A DNA stretch of 64,000 nt from positions 45,721,531-45,785,530 of the forward strand of contig OY754338.1 of NCBI GenBank assembly GCA_963573305.1. Reading direction: 5' to 3'. The notes beneath the pieces were generated by a model. It was not told the DNA's origin. It did not search any database and saw only the letters and a list, made by a program, of their open reading frames with translations. A program made the position numbers and the translations under genes. The DNA is from Pyrrhosoma nymphula (lineage: Eukaryota > Arthropoda > Insecta > Odonata > Coenagrionidae). This document shows, in pieces, positions 46,396 to 58,199 of this stretch (position 1 is the stretch's first letter; the number at the start of each line of letters is the position of its first letter).

Positions 46396-46774
46396 CCGGG
46401 GGGTCTGCCCGATTTTGTAATCTCACTTAAGTGAGAATACGTCATAAAATGTGGAAAATGACGTCATGTTTTGTAGTTCAACTCCGCCACCCAGGCGGGG
46501 TAACCATCTTCGGCTATCAAGTGGTGAACAGCCGGTCTATTTATTTGATTCATTCGCTCTTTCAACTCTTGATCCGTATCTTTCGACTCATGATCCGTTT
46601 CATTTGGCTCCACATTTCATAAGTTCCATCTTACCTGTCGTTACGAACGTGAAATGGAGCCACCATTGGACCTTAGCCAATTGTGAGTGGATCATTAATA
46701 AGAGAGCGAAACGGATCTCCCGCCTCCCCGCAAAGAGTCATTAAAAAGGTGAGATTACAAAATAACCCCCCCGG
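46396..46774. mobile_element. MITE-like element with CCGGGGGG...TTTTGTAATCTCAC ends
   Basis: The left end (46396-46426) is CCGGGGGG followed by TCTGCCCG and ATTTTGTAATCTCAC. The right end (46749-46774) in inverse is CCGGGGGGGTT and ATTTTGTAATCTCAC. The 15-base inner block is identical, and 5 bases are missing between the blocks at the right end. A perfect 16-bp palindrome (TCTCACTTAAGTGAGA, 46421-46436) overlaps the left end. The 379-bp interior has no credible coding frame. No flanking duplication is clear. Confidence 0.7.
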
Positions 46775-46779
46775 TGTCC

Positions 46780-49255
46780 CGCCTGGTTGACAAATTTATC
46801 CCGTTTGACGCTGAAAGCCCCTGGAATGTCTCCTTTAGGCTCACAGCCCACAGCACGGAGAAATGTGCTGTGACAAATTTATGGCGACAAATGTGTAAAT
46901 CAGAAGCACAAAATCCATTATCAATAACACATTTTAACATTTATGCTCGAAGTCTGTTGACTGAGTACAAGTGTTTATCGCTTGGTTGAGGGCAGACACC
47001 TACTGAAAAAATCAAAACCGAGAAACGGTATTTTCCAACTTTTCGCGAAGAGAACTTAATAATTACTTGGCGGGGTCAAAAAAAAATTCTGTCACTTCAC
47101 TAGTAACGAGATTATAACTAGGTATTCCAGAGTTTGGTACTGAAACAAGCGTCTGCAGCGGAAAGAAAAAAAATATTTTTAATGGAAATCGAGGAGTAAA
47201 ACATCTGTAAACTATTAATTTATTATTTTATAAGAACGTTTCGATTTCTTCCCTTTTCAAAACTAGATGCGTCCACCTTTTAAGAAATCCGGCTATGGTA
47301 ATCCTACCTATAACGTCTCTGGGACGATGGAAATTGGCATAGGCGCGAACACAATGGCTGTGACGTGAGATAAGACGTTTGGAGAGATTTGAAAAGAAAT
47401 GAAGGAAACGTCGAGAAATTAATCGAAGTCATGGCAGAGGAAGGAACAGAGGAAGGGTGTAAGTCGGGCTGCTTCCCGGAGACCAAGGAGGCAAAACATG
47501 GGAGAGAGAATAATTACCTTGGGTTTGAGTTCGGGGAAAACGCGGCGGGTGGGGAGCTTCCTCGGAACCTCAACTTGGTTTATGTGTGGTTTTCCTCCCA
47601 GCAAAGTTATCCTTCACTTCCTCACACTTCTCTCCTTGCATGGTCCTTTTCAGGGCCAGATAAATGGATCCTAAAAGGTTACGCTCTGAATAAACCCTTC
47701 CCGAAGCCATCAGTTTTAATACCGTCCCGCGAAAAAAAAACAAAGTTCTTTTTCCACATTTCCTCGCTACATAGTTTCTCACGGGGTCATTACTTCTCGA
47801 CTTTACGACCTGAAATGCATCAAAAGCAGTCCTCCCGCGCAGGCAAGGTAATGGATGTTATCCGAGGAAGGGGGTCAATTAAATTCGTTTGGATGCGTAA
47901 ATCCATTTTCAAAATGTAAATGTCAAAAGTTCGCTCTATTATCGGGACGAGACGACAACCTCCGGGAATGTTAAATGGAGGGGTTATCACTAGGGAGTCC
48001 CAGGGTGATTCAAAATGATTCCAAGAGGTTTAAAAAAAATTTGTTGTGAATTACTTTTGATATATATTTTCTTTCTTGACTTTTTATCATTTTCTAAACA
48101 GCGGATGCTAACTGAAAAATGACTGTATTCATACATAAACCGTTGAAATATCATGACTTTTAGTCACAATGGAATCATAATGACTCACTATACCTCGTAG
48201 AGAGTTTGCGTGGCATAATTTCAATTTTTTTAACAACTTCTACTATCATATTTTTGGCTCACTTCGCAAAAATGATATTCGTATTCCATCGATATTGGCT
48301 AGCACACCACAACTAGACAGCCGTCGACGCCAATCTGGTGGGCGTAAATTACACTGTGCTACCAAAAGAACTGTTCATGATGCATAACAGTAAAGTTTAA
48401 TTTGAAAGAACACTTAATTTTGACATTTTTCAGAAGTCTTCTTTCCAAAAAAAAGTTGGTCTCTACAGAATGAGCATCAATAATATTACGAAATTCTATG
48501 TTTTTTTTGGTCAATGCTTTATTTTTCTCGAGAAAAATTCTCTTGTAACATCTGGAGATGGCACAATCATTAAATGAGTAACTTATTTACCTAATAGAGA
48601 ATCCAAAAGTAAGAATATCATGCATGGGGTCAAAATAACTCGTGGAGGGTACAATAAAGGGTACAGAGGGTCCTGCGTAAATAATAGTAATATAATAAAT
48701 GTTCAACTATGCAACTATTTCAACTTTCAACATATTATAAACGCTTAATCCATCGTGAACATGAGTGCTTTTCACTGACAAAGAGTAACGTCTGATACTC
48801 TTAACTTTTCTACTTTCTCACAAAAGAATCTTACGGTTTTACAAACAATTATAATTAAAATGTAACAGTAAAAGAATTTTCTGCAAGCAAAGACTCCTTA
48901 TTGAAAAGAATCCTTATGAACTCGATTACTCAATGACTACGTCACCATCAGTTATCATCCATTCGAAGTGTCATTCTCAGCAGCTCTCCTTATCCTCTTT
49001 ACTCCCAGCTAGCCGTTTCGTTCCCATATTATCATTTTAATGCCTCTAATAATTTTCTTATTCATACTTTGTCTTCCTCGATAACTTTTCCCAATCGTTT
49101 CTCCTTATTTAAGTTTTTTGTTCGGTTAACTAGTGTGTTTCAGAATGTTCCAATAAATTTGCTTCTTCCACTTGGTAAATTTTTAATAATTGTTTTTATC
49201 TCCTGCTCTTCGAAGAACTACTTCATTGGTGGACAGTCTTCTCGCGTTTGGCACC
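46780..49255. other. Gene-free stretch
   Basis: The longest plus-strand frame of the window (47389-47919, 176 codons) lies here. It has no domain, signal peptide or membrane segment, and antisense frames of similar quality overlap it, so I do not call it a gene. A sequence at 48612-48660 (GGGGTCAAAATAACTCG) may be a fragment of the 18941 repeat family. Confidence 0.45.
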
Positions 49256-49260
49256 GAGTT

Positions 49261-49368
49261 AGGCTTTCCATAGCCGACGTTTCAACGAGCATCGTGATCA
49301 TCAACCTCAGGCCAAAACTGAAGAAGATAAGCGAGCCGCTCGGCGAAACTTCGGCTCTTGGAAAGCCT
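49261..49368. repeat. Best hammerhead-like palindrome (two inverted motif copies)
   Basis: A 108-bp imperfect palindrome with ends AGGCTTTCCA and TGGAAAGCCT. Plus arm: CTGAAGA (49318-49324), AGATAAG, a CGAG-CCG-CTCG hairpin, then GAAAC (49345-49349) and TTCGGC. Minus arm: TTGATGA (49298-49304), an ACGA-TGC-TCGT hairpin, then GAAAC (49279-49283) and GTCGGC. The plus arm keeps both hammerhead core boxes (CUGANGA and GAAA) and a stem II. I cannot draw a stem III followed by a cleavage triplet, so catalysis in this form is unlikely. The 137-codon frame at 49069-49482 merely crosses it. Confidence 0.6.
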
Positions 49369-49374
49369 ACCCTG

Positions 49375-51980
49375 GTTCAAAACCTGAGCAGAATTTTACC
49401 ATATCATCCACCGGGAAATCCAGCGGTATTTCCTCATTCATTGGTAATTATCTCCAGCCATTTGATCTCAGTCATTTCTTGATTTACATCCTATCCTCAC
49501 AAGCACCATTCTCTCGATCAGAATCAAATTATTAGCATGAAAGCCGTGACGCGATCAGGGGTTATTCTTGCGTGTCTTTTCTATTGTGACACATAGAACG
49601 CGACCGTCCATTGCAGCAAACTATTCACTGTCACAGTTCGGGCAGTTTTTGCAGGGCACAGCACGGCAGTAACAATTTTTTAAAGAGCAGGCTTAGTTTG
49701 AAGAACTTTCATCGCAATTTTCTTACTGATCAAATTGGTAACAAAATAATCACGCCAGCTCACATATTATAAATAACCGCAATTAGGCCCCTGATTTCTC
49801 TTTTCCGCTTTATTATAGATCTAGACACAAGGTATATGGAATGGTGAAAATATATTTAATATAATGTTATAAAGGATTATATGCATGTAAACCTATCTGA
49901 ATCCAGTATAAAAAATACATTAAACCTTCACTTGACCTTAAATAGAACTATTCATTCCACTCAAGTATGCTCGATCTCAATTTCACCGAGTTTGTAAACC
50001 GCATTATTTCGTTAGTTACTCGTTTACCTACGAGTGGATATGAAAGACGATTCCAGAATTCGTGAATGCATCACGAATCACGTGAAGGAATCTCGAACTT
50101 GTCAGTATTCACCTCGAAGAATACAAGAACTATCACTTAAGAAAATGAAAAAAATTCCAAGCTACTCCATTCCAGGACTATTCCTCTAGTTCGAAAGTTC
50201 AAGGTCAAATCAATGTGCTCTTATGAGTTGAGCGTTTGTACCTTTTCCATCATGGATGAACTCTTGGTGAAGTGGAGGCATGGGCTAATAATGATTTAAT
50301 TAGGGGACCAATTTGAGGTGTCATTCTTCCCCAATGACGACTTTAATATTTTAAGAAATAACCAGGAAAACCGAACCTTTCATGCTTAATACTGCTGGCC
50401 AGATGCACCATAAATTTAGTCCCCTTCTTAAGGAAAATTCTTACAGCTCCATTGACAATATTATGAATTGTTTTCCAAACAAAACGGATTCAAGTGATCT
50501 TCACTAATCATCTGTTCAATGTTAGGGTTGCAGGCTGTTTTTTAAGCATTTTTGGAATGATTAGAGACATACATAATTTTATCCCAGTTGTGATGAAAAT
50601 ATTTTTGCAGTATTCTCAATAGTTAAACGCATATATGGTTAGTAAAAAATCACGGAACGACTAGTATATTATTCATTGCGCTAGAACAAAGGGTCAATAT
50701 TTTTAGAAATGTAAGAATTGATAGGCCACAGACAAGGACTTACATCTCATGTGATAAGAAGATTTCCGCAGATTGGAAAAGGAAGCTTACATATGACGCC
50801 AAGTATTTCCTACCTATTATAATTTATTCAGTTTATTCTTCAAAATTAATTATTTGTTAGACATAAAAGAGCTGTAGAAGCTTGGTCAGATTCACATAAA
50901 TTATCCTAGACTGTGGCATTATTTAATCACAAGAGTTCGTGTTGGGTCGGACTTTATATTACATCTAGGTTTACTCACCTACTAGAAAAAATATTGCTTT
51001 CATTAAACAATGAAAATAACTAAGAAGGAATATCAAAAACGTGTTTCGGTAAGCCTTGATTATAAATCTCACTTTTAGTACTGCACAAGTCGAGGTGTGC
51101 ATTAATAATTTAAATGTTAAATTAACTTAATGGTATGATTATAAGCTATCTAATGAACTAGAAACTATTCACGTAGAAAAAATTAATTAATTATTCCTGT
51201 TACTCACTAAATTACCACTGGAATGGAAGCCGTAAACATCCCTTGGTACTCACCTAGAAAATAAGAAAGGAGCATATTAACAAATCAAATTTACATTTTA
51301 GCACACATTTACATACGAGTCAATGCGTAATCTGACCAATGCAAGTGATTCAGGACTGGTTACCAAATATAGGTAGCGCTCCACTGAGTCTTATGGTATC
51401 CTTATTTCTACATACCCCTTCTAAATCTGGGGAGCAAAAATATCAGAGGTGAAATCATCTGGCGACTCACATAATTAGTAAGTTTCCCAACATAAAACAT
51501 TTGAGTGCGGAAATTATAGATAGCACTAAGGTCATTACGATTCGACTAGGGAGGACTATTCCGAAAATGAGAAACTGAACTAAATTATTTAAATCACTCA
51601 TTATGCCAGTTACTATGCGGTTATGAACTCCAGATTTTTCACCGAGCAATTTTTAGAAAAAATACACTGCGCAGGATAAGTATTTTAGTACACATGTAAA
51701 TTAGCAGCAAAAGTGTTTCATATCACCTACCTTCTAAATTCTGTGAGCATTTTCATTCTCTGATATTAGTGAAAACTGCACTTCATGGCATAGACTTAAA
51801 AATAGAAACTACGATATAAACAAAGACCAAGTATAGAAAAAGTGAACGTATATCATCTGCATTATAACACATACGAGTGTGTATGCCTTTATTTCAGCTT
51901 AAAACAAGGCTGGTACGCCAATGCAACTATATTTAGAAATTCGGTACTCACAACTAAAACTTCACTTAATTTTAATTTTG
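49375..51980. other. Gene-free AT-rich stretch
   Basis: One 60-codon minus-strand frame (51467-51649) without a domain is all that stands out. No repeat or RNA gene was recognised. Confidence 0.55.
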
Positions 51981-51983
51981 CTC

Positions 51984-52049
51984 TGAAAAAAATGCTCTGA
52001 AAAAAAATTAATTTTAAAAAATTAATTTTTTTTCAGAGCATTTTTTTCA
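51984..52049. repeat. Perfect 66-bp palindrome (32-bp arms)
   Basis: The left arm TGAAAAAAATGCTCTG continues with AAAAAAAATTAATTTT. The loop is AA, and the right arm is the exact inverse. GCTCTGAAAAAAA also occurs as a direct repeat just to the left (51980-51992), overlapping the start of the left arm. There is no mismatch in 32 bp. It is either recent, conserved, or an assembly artefact. Confidence 0.9.
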
Positions 52050-52889
52050 TTAATTTTTCACATGTAGGTATTTGTTAAATAAATAAAATCATAATTTTAT
52101 ACATTATTGGTAATAATCATGCTCTCCTGCGTACACACAATCGAAAAATTAGAGCCGTTTCTCTCACACCGTAAATAATAACTCAAATAATTTCAACAGG
52201 GAATTAGTTGTAGCATCAAATCACATCACAAAATTCCATTTGCCAGAAAGTTGAAGATGCCGATGCGATGTCAAACTCATTCGCTCCAAAAACGTTTCTA
52301 CGGACTGGAATCTGTTTTTAGTACATTAATGGAGAATTTCTCCTTGGTTAATTGAATTCCAGCTAAAAACTTTCGCTTCAATATATTATCTATGGATGCC
52401 CCTGCGCTGAGGTGTAAAATTCGTAGATAAAGGACCTTTCTGAATCAATTGAGCCAATCACGTCGGTCCTCGGTGGAAATCCATTATAAAATCTTAACTT
52501 TCGGGAGACTCGGTTGAATATTTGAAATTTATTTAATCTCGAATCTGGATGAATTTAATAAAGATTCGCAGACCTTACATGACGAATAAAGGCTATTTAA
52601 AAGTAATTTGAATAAAATTCGTAAAATCAGGCTAAGTACAGTTTTAACTTTACACATTTCACAGTTGAAAGCCACAAATCATTAACATTTATCAGATTGA
52701 TAGATGGATGTTTCCAAAAGTGCAGGAAGATATAATTTAACGATTAGTGTAGCACCCGGTTTTTACTATATTTCAGTTGTTGCAAGTATTATTGCAAATT
52801 ATTATTTTTTTGAAAAAAATCATGTAATTTTATTGGCGTACCAGACCTGTTGAAATATGGATTTACGACATCCAATCAAAAACGTTGCC

Positions 52890-52934
52890 AGGAAGGGGGT
52901 GGGATCCATTAGATCCGAACCCCCCCCCCTTCCT
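52890..52934. repeat. G-rich/C-rich imperfect hairpin
   Basis: AGGAAGGGGGTGGGATCC is followed after 3 bases by AGATCCGAA, a run of C residues and TTCCT. The arms pair apart from a few bases. It may be the core of a small palindromic repeat; no longer terminal repeats were seen. Confidence 0.6.
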
Positions 52935-52939
52935 AAAGT

Positions 52940-54325
52940 TTTGAATTTATTTAAATGAAAGGCACTGAAGGAAAAAGTTATTTTTTATCTTTTGAAATAA
53001 AATTACGTTGATTTCAATTATATTTTACTCCCAACAACTTTTTAATATAAATACGTGTAATCTTCAAACATAAAAACCATGGGTATTTTATGATCTCTGA
53101 AATTTGCATAGGAATCATCTTAAAAAATTGGCGGTTACACAGCAGTCGGAAGTACACTTTTAAGAGCCTAAACACAATTTTTCTCCTGTTTTTCAAGTAT
53201 TTCCCCTTCTTCGCTTAAACTCAACATAGGTCTCCCTGAAACGAAATCCTGGCTAAGTCACTGCGTTCACTAGTGATTCCAGAAGAACATACACTTTCCA
53301 TGGATGTGGTGTGATATAAACGCAAAAACATTACATTTTTTTTAAGTGAACACATTATGACTTGGCTCCACAAATTTAGGAATGAACCGGTCTCTTACAT
53401 GGAGGAAACACTTGATTAAAAAATCAGGAACATACTTCAAAGTGAAAGGTTTGATCTACAGCAATAGCAAAAGAAGAATGATAACCTCTGGGATTTAAGA
53501 CAGTTTCTATCTAAAATACACCTATGAACTGTTTTTTGCTATCAATCAGTCTAGGTTCCTTTATCTCACCTTATGTCTACAGATGAAGAGACTTTAAGGG
53601 TTTTTTCATGGAAGGTAGGCATCCAACACCCTAAAGGGTCGAAATCTGTAACTAAGTTGTAAATTCTGTCCAGATACAAATGAATTTGAACTTCCTGCAT
53701 CTGAGTCGCCAAATCGTCAGTACGAGACGAGATTTAATAATCGGGACGAAGATTCACTCACTTTCGTCCCCCATGTCGTGCTGAGAATAACTGAGAAACA
53801 TCAATCAATAACAGACGAACCGCCTTATCCACTCAACCGCGTCCTTCGGTCGAGTCTCCGGCTCAGGGCATCGCTTAAAACTCTCTTGAGCATCCCTAAA
53901 ACATACCACCTTCTCCTTAGCTGAAGCAGAGAATGCGAACGCCAAGAGCTCAGTGACAAGCCTGGCAGTTCTGTAACCCTTTATCGATACTAACTAGAAG
54001 CCTTAGGAAATAGAGTCGAGTTTCGCTCAACGTGGGCTGTCTCATTTGAAACCGTGAAAACGTGTCGACTCTACTATTAAAGACCACCGACCTAATAGTC
54101 TACACCGACATATTACCTTGCAATCCATCACAGAGGTATGTGGCAGAGGGTGTTAGGATAGGACAGTGAAATGGAAATATAATTTGGAAGACATAAAGGA
54201 TCAAATGAAATAAAATATTAATTAGACATCTTGGTGCCTCGCTCTGATTTTGTGAGTCACTAATGGTGAAAGGGATCAAGGAATATTACTACCTATCAGT
54301 TCGGCAGTGAATATCTCTTATTTGG
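52940..54325. other. Gene-free stretch
   Basis: A GC-richer patch at about 53690-54150 contains an A-box-like segment on the minus strand (GGTTGAGTGGATAAGGCGG, near 53840) but no B-box at tRNA spacing. No gene is supported. Confidence 0.5.
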
Positions 54326-54330
54326 ACGCT

Positions 54331-54530
54331 TCTATTAGTGGTTGAGATGATGTGCGTGGTCAAAATAATATCATGCGGGTCATACTAATACTTTCCTGAT
54401 CTGAATTTTTCAAAATAGTTATGCCTAGCGTCTAGCCTCTGACCATGAGCCACTAGTGGGTACCAATCTAGTCCTTCCATCAACTGTGCAACACTTCCTA
54501 TTCGCTCGTCGGAGTTTTTTAACGAATCGT
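54331..54530 (+). repeat. Dispersed repeat, copy B
   Basis: The partner of 18941-19135, same orientation, aligned along nearly its whole length with many substitutions and a few indels. It is non-coding. Confidence 0.6.
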
Positions 54531-54534
54531 TTAA

Positions 54535-57485
54535 CTTTCCATTGTTAATTATATATTTCTCCAATTAAATCTCCTTGTGCTTAGTTCCAAATGCAAGATA
54601 TGTGACCGGGGGGGATAGGAAACCAGCCATGTACGTGGAGGAAATAGCGAAAAATAAGGTAATAGGGTAAAGGTGCATTGCATATTAATGAATTTCCAGA
54701 TGATTTCTTTTCTTGACCTCTCAATTTGTTATTATTTTCTTTTCCGGAGATATAGGTTTATAATGAATGATCAGTAAATACTCATTTTTTGCCAACGTAT
54801 CGTACATTTACTAAACTTACTCAGGGATCTATCAGGATTAAATTATGTATTTTAAACAATATTCCAGGTTTACACATTATGGTGTAGAAAGTTCTATAAC
54901 ACCAGTTTATTAAAAAATATGTATGCATGTTGAAAACCTTATCTTAGAGTCCCTTTCTATTTATTTTCATGTAATAATAATCTTGGGTTGCCATTTATTT
55001 ACTTTTGTTAAATGTTGAAATTTCCTATTATTTTTTATTTTTAAAAAGTTACGTTAGAACATATCAAATTACAATATATTTTTATCAATATAGCAATGTC
55101 TGTTTTTATTGGAAGTTGTTTTATGTCTGGAAATGTGTACCATTTCCTTTAATTAATTTTTTGATACTTTAGATTCCAAATCTATTATTTTTGTCTGTTA
55201 GAAATTAAATGTGTCGTTGTTTTTATCGCATGCGCTGCCAGTGCAAATTATATAATTTAATATTTTATTAAGACTTTGTGTTGAGAGATTATCCTCTTAA
55301 GATATTGATATATCTGGCCTATGCAGATACTATCACAATTGCTACATAATGTGAATAACTAATGAATAGATGTGCATAACTAATGATAATAATTATGGAC
55401 TTTAATTAATATGACTTATGTTAGTGTCAGCTTTTCGTTATAATCACTGAACGTGCGCGGAAAGAAGAAACACCAGTGCTCAGAGAGCTGATCTTGCCCT
55501 CAAGGCGTGCCTATTTATTTGCACCATATTGGCATAAATGTTGTGCAGGTTGCCTATTTTACAACTGATAGGACCTCCAGGGACAAGGCCAAACACAATT
55601 CTCTTTTACAAGGCATTCGATACGACGATGCGACGAACCTATGTCAGCCGGCGGCGACTGCTCATTGCAATAACATGCTCTATTACGCCTAAAACGAGGA
55701 AAAAAATGCCCAAAGGTTCCCACATGTCAAGGAAATTTTTCTAGCGGAGAAAACATGAGCTTGTAATTTTTACAGTACAATCCTTTGTACCTCACTTATT
55801 TTGCGTATTAAACCTTTCTGCGTAGGTCCACAAATGCTTGAGGCGCACTTGAGATAAATCAAAGAGGATCATGATGACAAATCGGAATCATGGCAGTATC
55901 GCTGTCTCACAGTAGCATCCAAGGAAGGGTGATTTGAAGCAATAGACAACTTACACAGTAAATGGAAGGCACAAAGTCAAGGATAGTTAAAAAAAGAACG
56001 TTGTGAAATTCGTTGCACAACTTTACATAAACTGCTTTAGGAGTGGCATTTGAAAAAAGAATGTGGATAGCGCTTTCTAAATCTCCATCGGTAGGAAATA
56101 AATAGTTACTCACGGGTGTAGAATACGTCAAGTCAAAATAAAAGCTTTGTAGTTTAATCTATTACCTGAAATAAACTGCTTAAAAGGAATTATCAGAAAT
56201 ATCATACGTCATTGTTCATAAGAAACAAGCAATCATGATTTCTTTACCATAGATTCATAGAGAAAATCTTAGGATTGATTTCATCAGTCTTTTAGTCATA
56301 GTCAGAGTCCACCGTCAATATTAAAATGTGCTAATAGATACTGAGGCAGAGGTAACATAGATTCGAAAAGACAATTTATGAAAAAAAGTAAAATAGTATA
56401 CTGTTAATCTAATACATATATACAGTTGGTTATTTCTTCTTAATTAGTATTAGATATCGAGCCATACAGATAATCGACAGACTATTATGAAGGATGACTG
56501 GATTTGAGATATTTTATATGCAATAACGGCTAGTTAACAGGACCCAAGCATTTTGGATATTAAACAAATACTTGGAATTTTTCATCCAAACCTTAAAAAT
56601 TTCTCAAACAATTCGAGATTAATTCCCTACGATCTTAGTTATTAAGATCTCAGGTATTGGTTTGCATGAATTTTTCTTATTTATATGCAATTTTGAAATA
56701 ATTCTCAGCCAGAGAATTATATTTTTAACTCTGAATTCCCGTTTTACAACAACTGCATAGATTTAACTTTAAGATAGTGTACAGTGTGGGTAAAGCATGA
56801 ATGCAGTTGCGCCAAGGGCACTTTTCCGTCAAAGAGTCGATTGTCTACGAACTAGCTCCACACGAAGAGTAAGATCATTTCCGAGTTTGATTACCGGGGT
56901 TCATAGGAACACAAACATTAATTGCAAACCTCAAAATGTTTCACATGCTATTCGCATTAGCTTTACAGTTCTCTAAGACTGTAAATGTAATTGTTTCCAT
57001 GGGTGGGGAGTAATATAAAGGTTTTCTTTATGCAAATCCGAATTTTATTGTCAACTTAGTCGTGAAACTAGTGCTGCTGACACTTTCCCACCCCCTCAAG
57101 TTGAACGCAGATATGTTGACAGCACTGCTTAACATGCGAATTGTACCCCATTTAGCAATAAACAAAAGCTTTTCGCTTCAAGTCTGAAACTTTACAGAAC
57201 GATATACATGTCCATATTAGTTTTCTTACGGAGAAAATGTTCAACGAAGCGTTCTTCATAATATATGGCCATTGACCATTCTATTGAAGTATTGATCCAG
57301 GAATGACTATGAAATCTTTCAGCATCGCCTATCATCATTACAAAATAACTGATTTGTTAAGAGCTAATTATCATTTTTACCTTTTTCTGTAGGTATTATT
57401 AACTGTTTTCTATTTTAGAGGGTTTAAAAATGGCTTTTTATTGCTAACTGGTCAGCTACGGACCACGTTATTTAAACTGTTTCCT
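54535..57485. other. Gene-free AT-rich stretch
   Basis: Short frames (55507-55692, 55538-55744 plus; 55907-56131 minus) have no domain. The part around 54900-55440 is very AT-rich. Nothing else was recognised. Confidence 0.5.
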
Positions 57486-57489
57486 TATG

Positions 57490-57800
57490 GTGTTCTTCCA
57501 TTCCTCTCTTGCAGTACCTACTCCTTTATTTTCCTTCTGCTTTCCCTTTTCCTATCTCTTGTCCATTTCTGACCAACCCTCGACTTTTCCTTCCCAAAAG
57601 TCTGGAAACCTGCCAATCTACTCCAGAAGACGTCCGTCAATTTTCTTAATACTCTCCCAAGTAATTTCCATTTCTCGCAGGTCCTTTCCCATGCTCACAA
57701 ACCATACACCCATTGCTTTTTATCCAAGAAGAACTACCAAATGCAGTTGGTTTATTTCGTTTCTTCCACTCTCACCAAGTTCCTATTGAATGTAGCTCTC
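57490..57800 (-). pseudogene. Possible, weakly supported LINE ORF remnant
   Basis: The purine-rich minus strand gives pieces such as MGKDLREMEITWESIKKIDG, KVEGWSEMDK and GTAREEWKNTIRK, broken by stops. The last resembles the REEW/DREEW motif near the end of many LINE ORFs. The rest does not line up well with the other tails in this window, and skewed composition may explain it. Confidence 0.25.
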
Positions 57801-58067
57801 CTTTTACACAAGGCTTCCGTAATTTCTTTCTGTATCTAGGTGCAGCCCGTGATTGTGTCTTGTGATTAAGCCTTAAGGCTATTTTTAATTGTAATTCCAG
57901 ACCATTTGATACTTTTGAGACATTTTATTCTAGATTAAGTACTTGCCTTCATGGGAACATCATTATTATTTGATTCGCAGAGCGTTTTGGTATCGGCGAA
58001 GCAAGGAAGAGATTAGCGACAGACTCTGTAAACGTGGCAACCACGCATTGCTACGGCCGGGCGACGT

Positions 58068-58190
58068 GATCTCTTGCTCTCCCTCTCTCCCTCTGCATCT
58101 CTCCCTCCCCAGCCTTATCGCGAGTCCCATCCTGTCATCTGTGTTATTTCGAGGGACTAACCCTTAAGTCGCTCCCTCTCTCCCTTTAAC
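58068..58190. repeat. CT-rich low-complexity tract
   Basis: Repeated CTCCCTCTCTCCCTC-like sequence occurs at both ends (near 58078-58110 and 58171-58188). The frame through it (57943-58167) is Ser/Leu/Pro-rich for this reason and is not a gene. Confidence 0.6.
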
Positions 58191-58199
58191 AGGGCAAGC

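Noticed and set aside
47389..47919. Longest plus-strand reading frame (176 codons)
   Set aside because: No domain, signal or membrane segment; overlapped by antisense frames of similar quality; composition changes along its length. Best read as chance in a GC-richer patch.
49069..49482. 137-codon plus-strand frame
   Set aside because: It runs straight through the hammerhead-like palindrome and into AT-rich DNA, with no recognisable domain.
53800..53860. A-box-like sequence on the minus strand (tRNA or SINE)
   Set aside because: No B-box at the right distance and no tRNA stems.
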